This document shows positions 1-11,745 of a stretch of DNA of 64,000 nt, in pieces. Under the pieces are notes generated by a model. The model ran no database searches, was not told where the DNA came from, and saw only the letters and a program-made list of their open reading frames with translations. Numbering within the stretch: the stretch's first letter is position 1; each line of letters starts with the position of its first letter. Made by a program: the position numbers and the translations under genes. Origin of the DNA: Hirundichthys speculiger (lineage: Eukaryota > Chordata > Actinopteri > Beloniformes > Exocoetidae); NCBI GenBank assembly GCA_018398805.1, contig JAGFBZ010000173.1, forward strand, positions 248,819 to 312,818, in the 5' to 3' direction.

Positions 1-97
1 TCAGTTTCAAATAAAAACTCCACATCTTTATTAAACAACAGCTGGAGAAAGAAGCTGTGGATGCAGGCAACACCACGTCACACCTGTCCTGGTCTGG

Positions 98-1987
98 AGT
101 CCACAAACCCTCCATCAACCGGTCCACAAACCCTCCATTAACTGGTCCACAAACCCTCCATCAACCGGTCCACAAACCCTCCCAACCGGTCCCTCAAACA
201 ACCGGTCCCCAAACCCTCCATCAACCGGTCCACAAAACCCTCCATCAACTAGTCCACAAACCCTCCATCAAACCGGTCCACAAACACAACGGGTCCCCCA
301 TCCGGTCCACAAACCCTCCATCAACCGGTCCACAAACCCTCCATCAACGGGCCCACAAACCCTCCATCAACCGGTCCACAAACCCTCCAATCCACAATCC
401 CATCCCATCAAACCGGTCCACAACCCTCCATCAACCGGTCCACAAACCCAATCCAACGGTCCACAAACCCTCCATCCAGTCCACAAACCCTCCATCAAAC
501 CTCCATCAACGGTCCACAAACCCTCCATCCATCAACCGGTCCACAAACCCTCCATCAACCGGTCCACAAACCCTCCATCAACCGGTCCACAAACCCTCCA
601 TCAACCGGTCCACAAACCCTCCATCAACCGGTCCATCAACCGGTCCACAAACCCTCCATCAGGTCCAAACCTCCATCAACGGTCCACAAACCCTCCATCA
701 ACGGGTCCACAACCGGTCCCCGGTCCCAAACCCTCCATCAAAACCGGTCCACAAACCCTCCATCAACCGGTCCAATCCACAAACCCTCCATCAACCGGTC
801 CACAAACCCTCCATCAACTGGTCCACAAACCCTCCATCAACCGGTCCACAAACCCTCCATCAACCGGTCCACAAACCCTCCATCAACCGGTCCACAAACC
901 CTCCATCAACGGTCCACAAACCCTCCATCAACGGGTCCACAAACCCTCCATCAACCGGTCCACAAACCCTCCATCAAAACCCTCCATCAACCGGTCCACA
1001 AACCCTCCATCAACTGGTCCACAAACCCTCCATCAACTAGTCCACAAACCCTCCATCAACTGGTCCACAAACCCTCCATCAACCGGTCCACAAACCCTCC
1101 ATCAACCGGTCCACACACCCTCCATCAACCGGTCCCACAAACCCTCCATCAACCGGTCCACAAACCCTCCATCAACCGGGTCCACAAACCCTCCATCAAC
1201 CGGTCCACAAACCCTCCATCAACCGGTCCACAAACCCTCCATCAACCGGTCCACAAACCCTCCATCAACGGTCCACAATCCCTCCATCAACCGGTCCACA
1301 AACCCTCCATCAACCGGTCCACAAACCCTCCATCCAGGTCCACCCTCCATCAACAGGTCCACAAACCCTCATCAAAACCGGTCCACAAACCCTCATCATC
1401 AAACCGGTCCACAAACCCTCCATCAACCGGTCCACAAACCCTCCATCAACCGGTCCACAACCGTCCCAAACCTCCATCAACCGGTCCACAAAACCCTCCA
1501 TCAAACCCTCCATCCGGTCCACAAACCCTCCATCAACCGGTCCACAAACCCTCCATCAACCAGGTCCACAAACCCTCCATCAACCGGGTCCACACAAACC
1601 CTCCTCAAACCGGTCACAAACCCTCCATCACAAGGTCCACAAACCCTCCATCAACCGGTCCACAAAACCCTCCACATCCCAAACAACAACCGGTCCACAA
1701 ACCCTCCATCAACGGGTCCCACAACTCCATCAACCGGTCCACAAACCCTCAACCGGTCCACAAACCCTCCATCAACAGGTCCACAAAGGTCCACAAACCC
1801 TCCATCAACCGGTCCACAAACCCTCCATCCTGGTCCACAAACCCTCCACACAAACCTCCACAAACCCTCCATCAACGGTCAACCCCATCAATCCACAAAC
1901 TCTCCATCAACCGGTCCACAAACCCTCCATCAACCGGTCCACAAACCCTCCATCAACCGGTCCACAAACCCTCCATCAACCGGTCCA
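98..1987. repeat. 23-bp minisatellite array, about 1.9 kb
   Basis: Tandem copies of a 23-bp unit built on ggtccacaaaccctccat followed by caacc. Most copies differ by single substitutions or short indels, and truncated units occur throughout (for example 380-530 and 1320-1700). The open frames over the array (57-1040 plus, 1310-1522 and 1651-1875 minus) read the repeat and are not genes. The array ends in a short (AAG)n run near 2002-2032. Confidence 0.97.
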
Positions 1988-2040
1988 GAAAAACCCAATT
2001 CAAGAAGAAGAAGAAGAAGAAGAATCATCACCATCCAGAG

Positions 2041-2640
2041 ACACGAGAAAACTGACTGTTAAAATATAGAAAAGACAGAAGCAATAAAACGCTGTTAACT
2101 GGGTTATAAAACATTCTAACGAATTAATTAATGAAAATATTCAACAGATAAAATAGAAATAATCACAATTATAAATATATACATTTATACATATCATTAA
2201 CAAAATACATACAATTATTTTATATTAATAAACAAATAAAATGTTAATAAATAGGAGAGAAAAGTAGAAATGTAATCCAGTTAAAATAATATAAATAAAA
2301 AAATGATTAGCAATGATAATAAAAATAGAATTTATATTAGTATATTAAAAAATACTATTTAAATAAATATATTTTAAAACAAATAAGGTCAAAAATCTAA
2401 TTAAGCATTAAAATTATATAGAAATACCCACATTTATATATGATTTATATATTATCAATTCTAATTATATTAACTAAAATATTAAACAAATAAATACGTT
2501 TATTAATAAATTTATTAAAAAACAGAATAAAGCCGAAAATCTAATAAGAGGTTAAAATGATATGGTTTATATGATTATCAACATAATATCCTGTATGATC
2601 AGACATAATAAAACATTAAAACTGTGAAAATCTGGTTTAA
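2041..2640. other. AT-rich spacer, no gene seen
   Basis: Strongly A+T-rich sequence of ATTA, ATAAATA and AAAATA words, with no open frame of note and no recognisable element. It separates the first minisatellite from ordinary-composition DNA. Confidence 0.7.
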
Positions 2641-3340
2641 AAGCTAAATGTTTATTCTCGCTCTTCTTTCTGTGAACGGAGACGTTTTTCCAGCCTCAGA
2701 GTTCATCTGGACGGATCTGCGTTCGTCTCCTGTTACGTCGGCCCGAATCAGACTGTTTGACCTTTTTGTTGCACCTCATAAAAAAATAAAAAGCGGGACT
2801 GTAACGGTCCGTCTGTGGCCTTGATGGAAACGACATGTTCTCCACAGCAGAGCGGCGCGCTCACGTCTCAGAGACGAATCTGGATTTGTTGGACGGATGG
2901 AGGTGGACGTTCGGCTGCTGGCTTCACCGGAGCTGCTGAGACAGATTTACGGTCTCCTTCCTGCTGGGGAAAAAAGCAAGGAAACGAAAAAGGCAGAAGA
3001 CGCGAACGCGAGCTGGAATACGGTTGCGTCAGAGCATAAATTCTGATGTGATGTAACGGCAAGAAATACGGAAGTAAATAAAAGAAAAATACCCAGTTGA
3101 TGGTCATGAGAGGAAAATGATTTGGTGACCTGGACACAGATTTATGTCGTTGGCAGAGAAGCTGAAGGAAAAAAAAAATAGGACTAATGTGTGTAAAAAT
3201 ACGTCTCACAGAGACGTGACGGCCTTCATGAGCGGCCCGGCCAGCCGTCGTAGCGGGTTTCCTCTTTGGATCAGAGCGTTTTAGTCGTACGACCCGTCGG
3301 AGAGGGAACACGCGTGACAGAGCGACAGGAAATGCAGCAG
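2641..3340. other. Apparently unique noncoding DNA
   Basis: Mixed-composition sequence. Short open frames on both strands (2815-3039 plus, 2868-3311 minus) overlap each other and resemble no family I recognise. I see no splice-bounded exon, promoter or RNA gene that I can defend. Confidence 0.5.
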
Positions 3341-3344
3341 GGAA

Positions 3345-3690
3345 GGTGCTGACAGGAATCCGTCAGCGAGATCACGTCTCTCCCGTGTTAGCATCCCTCC
3401 ATTAGCTTCCCGTGAAATCTGCTCACATATAAGGCCCTTAATGGCCTAGCTCCTCGTTAGCTACCAGACCTGATAGCACGTTATGCTCCTAATAGAGCTC
3501 TCTGCTCTCAGAGCTGCAGGATTACTCGTCGTTCCTAGAATATCTAAAAGTAGGATTTGGAGGACGGGCCTTCTGCTACCAGGCACCTTTATTATGGAAC
3601 CAGCTACCAGTTTGGATTCAGGAGGCTGACACCACCTCCATCTTTAAAACTAAACTGAAAACATTTCTGTTCAGTAAAGCCTACAGTTAG
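3345..3690 (+). pseudogene. LINE ORF2 C-terminal remnant (fish L2/CR1-like)
   Basis: This is a decayed C-terminus of a non-LTR retrotransposon reverse-transcriptase protein. Short blocks typical of these tails can be read in shifting frames: RDHVSPVLASLH near 3368-3405 and RAFCYQAPLLWNQLP at 3565-3609, followed by a helix-like segment ending near KLKTFLFSKAY. Stops and frameshifts separate the blocks, and the endonuclease and RT cores are absent, so this is a 5'-truncated dead copy. It is followed by the element's 3' UTR, which holds a 45-bp array, and by its terminal tail at 4456-4680. The family is inferred from the motif style. An exact clade (L2, Rex or other) cannot be set without a library search. 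Confidence 0.75.
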
Positions 3691-4455
3691 TCTAAACTAC
3701 TATAGTGTGTAGGGGCTAATAGTTATAGCTAGTTAGTCTAACTATAGTGTGTAGGGCTAATAGTTATAGCTACAAGTTAGTCTAAACTATAGTGTGTAGA
3801 TGCTAATAGTTATAGCTACAATTAGTCTAAACTATAGTGTGCTATTAGTAGGGCTAATAGTTATAGCTACAGTTAGTCTAAACTATAGTGTGTAGATGCT
3901 AATAGTTATAGCTACAGTTAGTCTAAACTATAGTGTGTAGGGGCTAATAGTTATAGCTACAGTTAAGTCTAAACTATAGTGTGTAGATGCTAATAGTTAT
4001 AGCTACAGTTAGTCTAAACTATAGTGTGTAGATGCTAATAGTTATAGCTACAGTTAGTCTAAACTATAGTGTGTAGTAGATGCTAATAGTTATAGCTACA
4101 GTTAGTCTAAACTATAGTGTGTAGATGCTAATAGTTATAGCTACAGTTAGTCTAAACTATAGTGTGTAGATGCTAATAGTTATAGCTACAGTTAGTCTAA
4201 ACTATAGTGTGTAGATGCTAATAGTTATAGCTACAGTTAGTCTAAACTATAGTGTGTAGATGCTAATAGTTATAGCTACAGTTAGTCTAAACTATAGTGT
4301 GTAGGGGCTAATAGTTATAGCTACAGTTAGTCTAAACTATAGTGTGTAGAGGCTAATAGTTATAGCTACAGTTAGTCTAAACTAAAGTGTGTAGGGGCTA
4401 ATAGTTATAGCTACAGTTAGTCTAAACTATAGTGTGTAGGGGCTAATAGTTATAG
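3690..4455. repeat. 45-bp minisatellite inside a LINE 3' region
   Basis: About 17 copies of a 45-bp unit containing tagtctaaactatagtgtgt, a variable gatg/gggg, and then ctaatagttatagctacagt. Phase is well kept from about 3980 to 4440, with looser copies at the start. It begins directly after the LINE coding remnant and ends at the LINE tail, so it appears to be an expansion of the element's own 3' UTR. Confidence 0.95.
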
Positions 4456-4680
4456 CCATAGTTGTAGTAGCTCAGGCTAGGTTAGCTCGTCTTAATCACA
4501 GCTTCGTCATAGCTATGCTGCTATAGGCCTACGCTGCAGGGGGACGCCAACATGATCTGCTGAGTGGTTCTCCACTGCTCTTCCCCCTTTCATGATCTGG
4601 GTCTCTGTGAATCGCCTGGAGACAACTGATGTTGTAACAGATGCTTTACAAATAAAACTGAAATTAATTGAATTGAAAAT
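4456..4680 (+). mobile_element. LINE 3' terminal tail
   Basis: A fish LINE 3' end: a gctgctataggcctacgctg block near 4516, a catgatctgggtctctgtga block, a cgcctggagacaactgatgt block, and finally an aaataaaactgaaattaatt / gaattgaaaa terminal microsatellite. The same tail occurs at 11640-11741. It closes the element that starts at 3345. Confidence 0.8.
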
Positions 4681-6134
4681 GAGGCCCAAAACGAACGACC
4701 GCCGACGGTTCAGCAGTAAAAACCCGTTGATCAAAGGGGGTCGTAGCAGTTCTAGTTGCCGCCAGCGGCCAGATTCCAGGCTCTGCTTCTCCTACTTGCA
4801 TTCTTGTGTGATTTTACAACTTTTCAGTCTTGCGTAACTGTTACGAAACAGTTCCCCCTCAGGGAAAAGTCCGGAATACTCCTGGATGGACCCCGGTTTG
4901 ACGGTTCAGGGTCCTCGTCCGCTCAGCGGCGGTCGTTTATGGGGAACGGTGCCGTTGGAGGTGTTGGGTGATTCGTTGTGGTTTGAATCCCATCAAGCAT
5001 TTTTTCTCACAGAAAAATATATTAGATCTGTTGAGATTATTAGCAAAAGATTTACCACATTTATTCTTTAAATTAAATCAAAACTATTTAGAGAAAAAAA
5101 GAAAAACATCCCAGGCCATGATGTGACCTCTGCCGTGCTTTGCTGATTCGTCGAAGTCAAAGATGCATCTTTCACACGTTTGGCTTTCAAACACACAAAA
5201 GTCTTCATTTCATCTCAGTTTAATGGTGAACAATAAATAATAACCCCCCACCGAACGTTCTGACAACGTTCTGGTGTCACTGGAGGTCAGCTGGAGAGGC
5301 AGAGACCCGGGGCCAGGAGAACCGGTTCTCTGCTGGGTTGACAGGAGCCCTCGGGAGCCTTCAGTCTCACGGCGGTAACATAAACTATGAGAGTCAAGAA
5401 TCGCAGAGCGGATCAATCACTTCTGAGCTGTCGTTGGAGGCTCTTAAAGAGTTGACGAACGACCTGGTGCTCATGATCCAGATTCTCCAGCGGTTTGTCA
5501 TCGGCCTCCAGCCGGAGGGTTCGGGGCGGCGCCGCCCTTCTCTGTTGCTTAACTTAAATAGTTTGACAGGTAGAGTTCATGTCGTTCCCAGCGTTCGGAT
5601 CTCATGATGAGTCGTGAACTCCACATGCCAACCTTTCTTTTCTACTTTTTCTCTTTCTTTTCTTTTCTATTACTTCTTTTTTATTCCGTTTTTATCAGAT
5701 GAACAACATATGACTCTACATTAAATAAAAATACACCCGAAAGGCCCGTCTACGCTCTGCCGTCGTACGTTTGTTATTTGCGTGGCTGTTCAGCAGCATG
5801 TCCACCGGGGGGCAGTGACGAGTCAAGCCACTGACGTCGGCGGACGAGGTGAACGTTGAGGAGGTTGGAATATCTGCGCAATTACGGAGCTGAAGAAAGC
5901 GAAAACGACGGTGGCGTGTGAGAGACCACTAAATGGAAGACGCTACGTTAACAGGAAGCTCTTTTCTCTGGTTTCACCCGTGCGAACTGACGGCAGAGCT
6001 CATTTCCAATCTTTTTAGATTGAGTCGTAGAGTCGTAGAGTCATATAAATGATGGTGATTTCAGACAAGCTCCTTAAAGTTTGCCATCAAAATTTCTTCC
6101 TTTTCGTTTCCTTGTATTTGGTTAAAAACGACTC
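4681..6134. other. Apparently unique noncoding DNA
   Basis: No coding region that I recognise. Short open frames at 4592-4837, 4756-4971 and 5338-5607 have no family features. A T/C-rich tract lies at 5634-5690, and gagtcgtagagtcgtagagt forms a short direct repeat near 6023. Confidence 0.5.
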
Positions 6135-7112
6135 GCTGAGCCCACTGCTAGCTCACCACTAGCTCACTGCTAGCTCACTGCTAGATCACTGCTAGCACAC
6201 TGCTAGCTCACCACTAGCCCATTGGTAGCTTACTGCTAGCTCACGCTAGCTCATTGCTAGCTCACTGCTAGATCACTTTTAGCACACTGCTAGCTCACCG
6301 CTAGCCCATTGGTAGCTTACTGCTAGCTCACTGCTAGCTCATTGCTAGCTCATGGCTAGCTCATTGGTAGCTTACCGCTAACTTACTGCTAGGTCATTGC
6401 TAGCTCACTGCTAGCCCATTTCTAGTTTACTGCTTGCTCACTGCTAGCTCATTGCTAGCTCACTGCTAGGTCATTGCTAGCTCATTGCTAGCTCATTTCT
6501 AGTTTACTGCTTGCTCACTGCTAGATCACTGCTAGCACTCTGCTAGCTCACCACTAGCTCACTGCTAGCACACTGCTAGCTCACCACTAGCCCATTGGTA
6601 GCTTACTGCTAGCTCACTGCTAGCTCATTGCTAGATCACTGTAGGCACACTGCTAGCTCACCGCTAGCCCATTGGTAGCTTACTGCTAGCAAACTGCTAG
6701 CTCACTGCTAGATCACTGTTAGCACACTGCTAGCTCACCGCTAGCCCATTGGTAGCTTACTGCTAGCTCACTGCTAGCTCATTGCTAGCTCATGGCTAGC
6801 TCATTGGTAGCTTACTGCTAGCTTACCGCTAACTTACTGCTAGCTCATTGCTAGCTCACTGCTAGCCCATTTATAGTTTACTGCTTGCTCACTGCTAGCT
6901 TATTGCTAGCTCACTGCTAGGTCATTGCTAGCTCACTGCTAACTCATTTCTAGTTTACTGCTTGCTCACTGCTAGCTCATTGCTAGTTTACTGCTTGCTC
7001 ACTGCTAACTCACCACTAGCTCACTGCTAGCTCATTGCTAGCTCACTGCTAGCTCACTACTAGCTCACTGCTAGCTCATTGCTAGCTTACTGCTAGCTCA
7101 CCACTAGCTCTG
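6135..7112. repeat. 11-bp minisatellite (gctagctcact), about 1 kb
   Basis: Near-continuous tandem copies of an 11-bp unit, variants of gctagctcact / gctagctcatt, interspersed with taccgctaac and ttggtagctt variants. A higher-order period is visible because the block cccattggtagcttactgct recurs several times (about 6220, 6305, 6590, 6668 and 6743). GCTAGC palindromes (NheI-like) occur in almost every unit. Confidence 0.96.
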
Positions 7113-7189
7113 GTTGTTCTGCTCCCTGCATGGAGGCCACCTACCAAAACATGGATGAAATCCATGCAAGAGATGGACAGAAGGCTCCG

Positions 7190-7545
7190 CCCATCTCCAG
7201 CTGTCAATCGTAGTGGGGGCGGGTGCCCCAGCACATTAAATCCAAGATCCCAGCATGCAACACTCCGAGAAAGCCAAGGCCGACTCTCCAGGCCTCACTG
7301 AGCGTGTTAAATGTTGAAGTCCATGACAGCACAGTTAGAAGACGACCGAACCGGTATGAAAATACCGTCCTCAGCGCGACTGAGATTCACTAAACTGCAT
7401 CTGAACAAACCAGCAGACTTCTGGAGCAGCGTCTTCTCATCGGGACAGATGAGACCAGAGACCAGAACCACATTTGGAGGAGACCAGCAGGAACCTCATG
7501 ACCCACTGAAGCACGGCGGTGGAGGGATGATGCGTCGGAGTTCAG
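7190..7545 (+). pseudogene. Tc1/mariner transposase remnant
   Basis: A degraded Tc1-like transposase. In changing frames one can read a helix-turn-helix end (LQASLSVLNVEVHDSTVRRR, to 7345), then LRFTKLHLNKPADFW (7380-7424), then TDET (7445-7456; its D is the expected catalytic position in this family) and KHGGGGMM (7509-7532). This order matches the DNA-binding domain and first half of the DDE domain of Tc1-like proteins. At least two frameshifts and an internal stop separate the blocks, and the C-terminal half is missing, so it cannot be active. No terminal inverted repeats were found on either side. The 115-codon open frame at 7311-7658 is an accidental reading across this remnant. Confidence 0.72.
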
Positions 7546-8479
7546 TCACCGACTCTTCCAGAGAGACGAAAGTCACCATCAAACGTCAAACGGTTTGTCT
7601 GCAGCCGAGTCGCTCGACATCATCTGAAGTTCATCAGCAGGTCCGCACTAGAAAATAAACGGTTGTCGGAGTGACCCGGTCAAAGTCCAAAACTCAGTCT
7701 GACCCGAAACGCTGCGGTCGGACCATAAAGAGAGCGTCTGAACATGTCAATGAACTGCAGCAGTGTCGTGAAGAAGAAGAAGAAGAAGACCTGACGAAGA
7801 TGTTGACGGAGTCAGTTTAAACCTCGGGAGCTTTAAATTTAAAAACTAAGACAGACGCCAGAAACGTGTTAAAAACAATCAAGGAAGGAGGAAGCGAGCT
7901 CGCAGCCTGGAGGAGGGGATCTTTGTTGATCTGGGAGCCTGGCCTTCACCGGTCCTGGTCCACGGACCGAGGCACCGCCCCTGATATTTAATCTCCTGTA
8001 AGAGGCCGACCCTGACCTCTGAGGGACCGTTAGCGGGCGGAGATGCTCCCCTCTGGGATTCAATGAAGTATCACAGACGAGAGCGGGAGAGGGGCATGTT
8101 TCTTCATGGAAATGAGGCGTTTCTCCGGGGAAATTCCTTCTGGATCGCCTCTCGCGGGTCACAACTCTAAATAGGTTGCGGGTCTATTACTGGTGGATCC
8201 CCTCATGGTAATGTGTTTTAATGAGCCCGGCTCCCAGGGCAACGTAAAACATTTCTGATTCGGGATGAGAGCCTGGCAGGACTTTTTCTTTAGCGCGTAC
8301 TGCTCTATTTATGTCCAGCCGCTGCAGCGCCGGTTCCACCTGAGATGTTTCGGCCGTGCGCCGACTGTCGTCACTCAGGTGCAGCATTGCAGGTGAGGCG
8401 GCTGCATGCAAATCAGTGGAGATATGTGCACTGACCTGTAGGCTACAGGCACGTGAAGGGAAGGCTTTAATACTGTACG
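7546..8479. other. Unique DNA; possible conserved noncoding segment at 8040-8420
   Basis: No gene recognised. A short (GAA)n run lies at 7770-7790. The stretch 8040-8420 has balanced composition, lacks repeats and contains an octamer-like atgcaaat at 8405-8412 and homeobox/MEF2-like tctatttatgtcc near 8305, which is the texture of a regulatory conserved element. This is impression only, as no alignment was possible. Confidence 0.3.
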
Positions 8480-8516
8480 CTGTATGAAAAGAACTGGACA
8501 AACCCTCTGTGATGTC
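8480..8516 (+). repeat. Dispersed short motif, copy 1
   Basis: The block gaactggacaaaccctctgt plus gatgtcacc recurs at 43231-43262 (plus), 45470-45505 (minus) and 43750-43800 (minus, diverged), with a related form at 15202-15236. It looks like a fragment of an interspersed repeat family. Confidence 0.7.
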
Positions 8517-8702
8517 ACCTGTAGGTTCCTGAATGAGTATCCAATCCCACGCTGGCAGGAACTCACTGACTCCACCCAGAAATGGGCACCTGGGTGGAAC
8601 AAACCAGCCTGGCGGTCAGATGGAGCGAGCTCAGATGAAGTTTATGTTATCGGGGCGCCAGGCTCTGTTTAATAGCGCCGCGGTGGCGCCAACGGCTACC
8701 GC

Positions 8703-9251
8703 TAGGGTTGGGAATCGAGAACCGGTTCCTGTAGAGAACCGGTTCCGTGTGTTTAAATTCCATGGAATTGTTTGGCAGTTTATCTAGCGATTTCTTTTAT
8801 CGATTCTCACATAATTTACGCAAGTTACGCACAGTTCAATTCCGGAAAGCACTTACGTGATTAGGTTATGTCGGTTTAGCACGCGCATTGCAGTTGTAAA
8901 CAACAATGGCGCCCACCAGGTTCAAAAGCTCCAAAGTTTGGCTTCACTTCACCAAAGAAAGATGGCAACAAGGCAACTAGCAGTCATTGTAAAGTGGAGA
9001 TAACAGCGTCGGGAGGGAACACGGCTAACATGCAGAAACATTTGCGCACAAAACATGCGATAATGAGTGTCGTGTTTTTGACCCGCTTCGGACTGATGGA
9101 TCTCAACCCAGCAGCAGTAGCCAAGCTAAGATCACCTCTGGTAACTCTGGTAAGTAGCTATCCCACTGCCTATGTGCTTCTTTGTAAAACACGCTATAAC
9201 ATTAATGCTATGCTATTAAACGAATGCCTTCTGGATTACATTTAGAAGATG
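8703..9251 (+). mobile_element. hAT-like element, 3'-truncated copy
   Basis: Starts with the terminal motif tagggttgggaatcgagaac, followed by accggttcc repeats. It matches, in reverse orientation, the right part of the element at 28321-29308 and the start of the copy at 21527-22053. Similarity to the 28-kb copy stops after about 9251 (gaagatgac), so the far terminus is missing and no target duplication can be tested. A probable donor, ctggtaagtagc, follows the broken BED exon near 9148. Confidence 0.8.
8906..9063 (+). pseudogene. Broken BED zinc finger of a hAT transposase
   Basis: From the ATG at 8906 one reads MAPTRFKSSKVWLHFTK, the aromatic start of a BED finger. After a frameshift within caaagaaagatgg the next frame gives NKATSSHCKVEITASGG and then NMQKHLRTKHA, carrying the second Cys and the H-x4-H pair. 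The expected first Cys of the C-x2-C pair reads as Ser (TSSHC). BED fingers sit at the N-terminus of hAT/ZBED transposases and bind the transposon ends. Here the frame break and lost ligand show a decayed copy. The same sequence, also broken, occurs at 21740-21900 and, on the minus strand, at 28930-29100. Confidence 0.7.
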
Positions 9252-11115
9252 ACCGTAGCAACTGCTAACGCTAATAGCCTACACCGGTCAGGACGTGTCG
9301 TAAATATGTTGTCTCATCCAGCGTTGTCATATTGGCGATCCGTTGTGCTTTACAGCTGCCGGGCAAACCGCTAATAACACGCTACGGCAACACGGTTGTT
9401 TCATGATAAACACGCCAAGTTAATGAATAATTAATTAAACTGCCCCGAGTCCTGACATTAGCTGGCCACCGCCAATATCTTTACCTCTCTGGAGTAAACG
9501 CGGACCCAGCCTGTCAGACAGCACCGACCGGACCCGAGACTAACTGTACCGATTCAGACCCGAACCCGATTCGGGTTGGGTCGGGAACTCGGGATTTCGG
9601 GTTGTCGGGTAGTTCCGAAGACCTCTAACGACTTTACCGGGTGATTAGCCCGTCTCCTTGTCGTGGGCCGTTCTGCTGAAGACTGAGCTGCCGGCCGTCA
9701 GACAGGAACAAACTTCGTTTGAGTCTTTGTGAACCGCCCGTGTCATGAAAATGTGGGCTGGGCCCGTCTCTGGGCGGGCAGAGCCCCGTTTGCGGGCGGT
9801 TGCGCAACCACCGGCGGGTCGTGAGCATTTTCACTTGGATTCAAGAGTACAACTGATTTCTTGTTGACAGTGTGTGGCGTTTGAATGGCGGAGGGCCGCG
9901 GCGGTGTCATCGAGGGCCACTTCACCCAGATGACAAAGCCCTCAACTGACGAGAAGGCCACACACAGACCAACACGGAGTCCGCAGGGCGGCGCGGAGCA
10001 GAAGAAGCTCGGTGCGGACACGAACCTGACTCACGCAGTCACACCTCTCATGTGCAGATCCAGTTGCTGGCGGCGGCTGCAGGGCCCCAGCGGGACTGGA
10101 ATGCAGCCCATTGTTCTAGGGCCCATTTAGCAACAATAGAGGATCACAGACAGTTAGCACCACAATGCCTCCATGCTGATCTGCGCAGAAGCCCCGGTGC
10201 TGCGGGCCGCCCCGCCGCCCCGCTGGGCTCATTTAGCTACTTGGGAATCAGGTCGCTTGTGCAACTCCTCAATTAATGATGCTTTTCCAAGAATTACTCT
10301 AATGGCGGTCACGTAACGATGGCACCGCCTGCAGCGCCAGAGGGGTGAACAGAAGTGAAGTGAACAGACACCTGCAGGAGAGCTACGTGCACCAGAATCG
10401 GCTCGTCTGGGTTCATCGGGGCTTTTGATGAGGCTGAACTGTCTTTGGGTCCCTCCCCAACCCGCCCAGCTGGGATCTGTGGCGCTGAAGTACAAGTTGG
10501 TTGCAGGCGAGTGTCCTGTTGCATGACTAAAACTTCAGCCCAACTTACCTTCTGGGCGGTTTTGACCCTGGAATATCCTTTTAGACTCCAACATCACCAC
10601 CCAGCTTGTCAGTTCTCATGAAGTGTTGAGTTCGGTTTCCCTTCAGAGTGGTCAAGATCTCCGTTTTGTCCTCGCCCGTCCAGAGGATTTACTTCCAGTA
10701 GAGGCCTCCTCCTTGGGTTTGAGGGGATGTCTTGTTTGGGAACTGGGGTTGTGTCAGCTTGCCGGGACATCCACTCCTGGTGAGGTTGACGACTCCCGTG
10801 ACTGATCCAAAGTGACTCCAAAGTGTCTGCTGACATTTAGTGCCCAGAGACCCTGTTTAGACCCGGTATTAACATCCATGCAGGATGCACATTCTTTTAG
10901 CAGCGTGAAAGCAATGCATTCTGGATCAGATTAAACAATTAAACTACACGGTTTTTATCTTTTGCGTGGATGGAAGAGCGTATTTATTCCCCCAACGATG
11001 AGTTGTTGTCAGTTGGCGTTTCGATTTGCTGCTGAATTTTCCTTCGTTACGTTTAGTTTCCGCTGTCAGCCTCGAACAAGAGATCTTTGATCTGAAAGGG
11101 AACCAACCTGGTTGA
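9252..11115. other. Unique DNA; candidate regulatory stretch at 10050-10330
   Basis: No gene recognised; the open frames at 9634-10836 overlap one another and lack family features. A GC-rich imperfect palindrome (cccgaacccgattcgggttg) lies near 9560-9590. In 10100-10145 two SOX-like words, cccattgttct and caacaatag, face each other about 20 bp apart, and aattaatgatg follows at 10271. This is suggestive of a conserved noncoding element but untested. Confidence 0.3.
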
Positions 11116-11395
11116 ATGGTAAATGGACTGCACTTATATACCGCTTCATCAACACCAAGGTGCCCTCAAAGTGGTTTACATTTTGGCCTCACATTCACCC
11201 ATTCACGCACACATTCACACACTGATGGCCGAGGCTACCACGCAGGGTGCCACATGCTCACCAGGAGCAACTTGGGGTTCAGTATCTTGCTCAGGGATAC
11301 TTCGACATGTAGCCAGGGGAGCATGGGAATTGAACCGGCAACTTTCCGGTTACCGGACAACCCTCTCTACCACCTGAGCCACAGCCGCTCAACAG
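11116..11395 (-). mobile_element. tRNA-derived SINE
   Basis: Read on the minus strand, the element begins gcggctgtggctcaggtgg, with an A-box-like tggctcaggtgg (11370-11381) and a B-box-like ggttcaattcc (11327-11337) at pol III promoter spacing. A conserved body follows (atgtcgaagtatccctgagc, gtgtgaatgtgtgcgtgaat), ending with agtgcagtccatttaccatt. This head-plus-body arrangement is a very common fish tRNA-SINE. The copy looks full length, lies next to a LINE tail at 11430, and has no coding capacity. Confidence 0.9.
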
Positions 11396-11429
11396 CCGGT
11401 TAAATAGATAAATGAATGAGTCAATACCA

Positions 11430-11745
11430 GGTTGAGTCCTCTGACCATGTCATCTCAGTGCTGCTACCTGCATCTGTTTATATAGTCATTTCATTGATCC
11501 GGGTCCTGGTCCAGGTTTCTTCCTCTTAAAAGGGAGTTTTTTTCTTGCCACTGTTTGGCTTAAAGGTTTTTTCTTCCTCCGTGGGAGTTTTCTTACTTGC
11601 CATTATCCTCGATTTGGATTAAATATTATAATTTTAGCTAATGATATTTGCTCGGGGGTCATGATCTGGGTCACTGTAAAGTGCCTAGAGACAATCCGCA
11701 TTATAACAGTTGCTATACAAATAAAACTGAATTGAATTGAATTGA
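11430..11745 (+). mobile_element. LINE 3' tail fragment
   Basis: Contains the fish LINE 3' UTR words gggagtttttttcttgccac and catgatctgggtcactgtaa, then gtgcctagagacaatccgca and the tail caaataaaactgaattgaat with further gaatt repeats. It is related to the tail at 4600-4680 but keeps more of the UTR. No coding sequence remains. Confidence 0.8.

Noticed and set aside
57..1040. 327-codon open frame on the plus strand
   Set aside because: It reads only the 23-bp minisatellite and has no non-repeat domain.
6135..7112. CRISPR-like array
   Set aside because: Units are contiguous 11-mers without unique spacers. The same holds for the 44-bp, 45-bp, 46-bp and 181-bp arrays.
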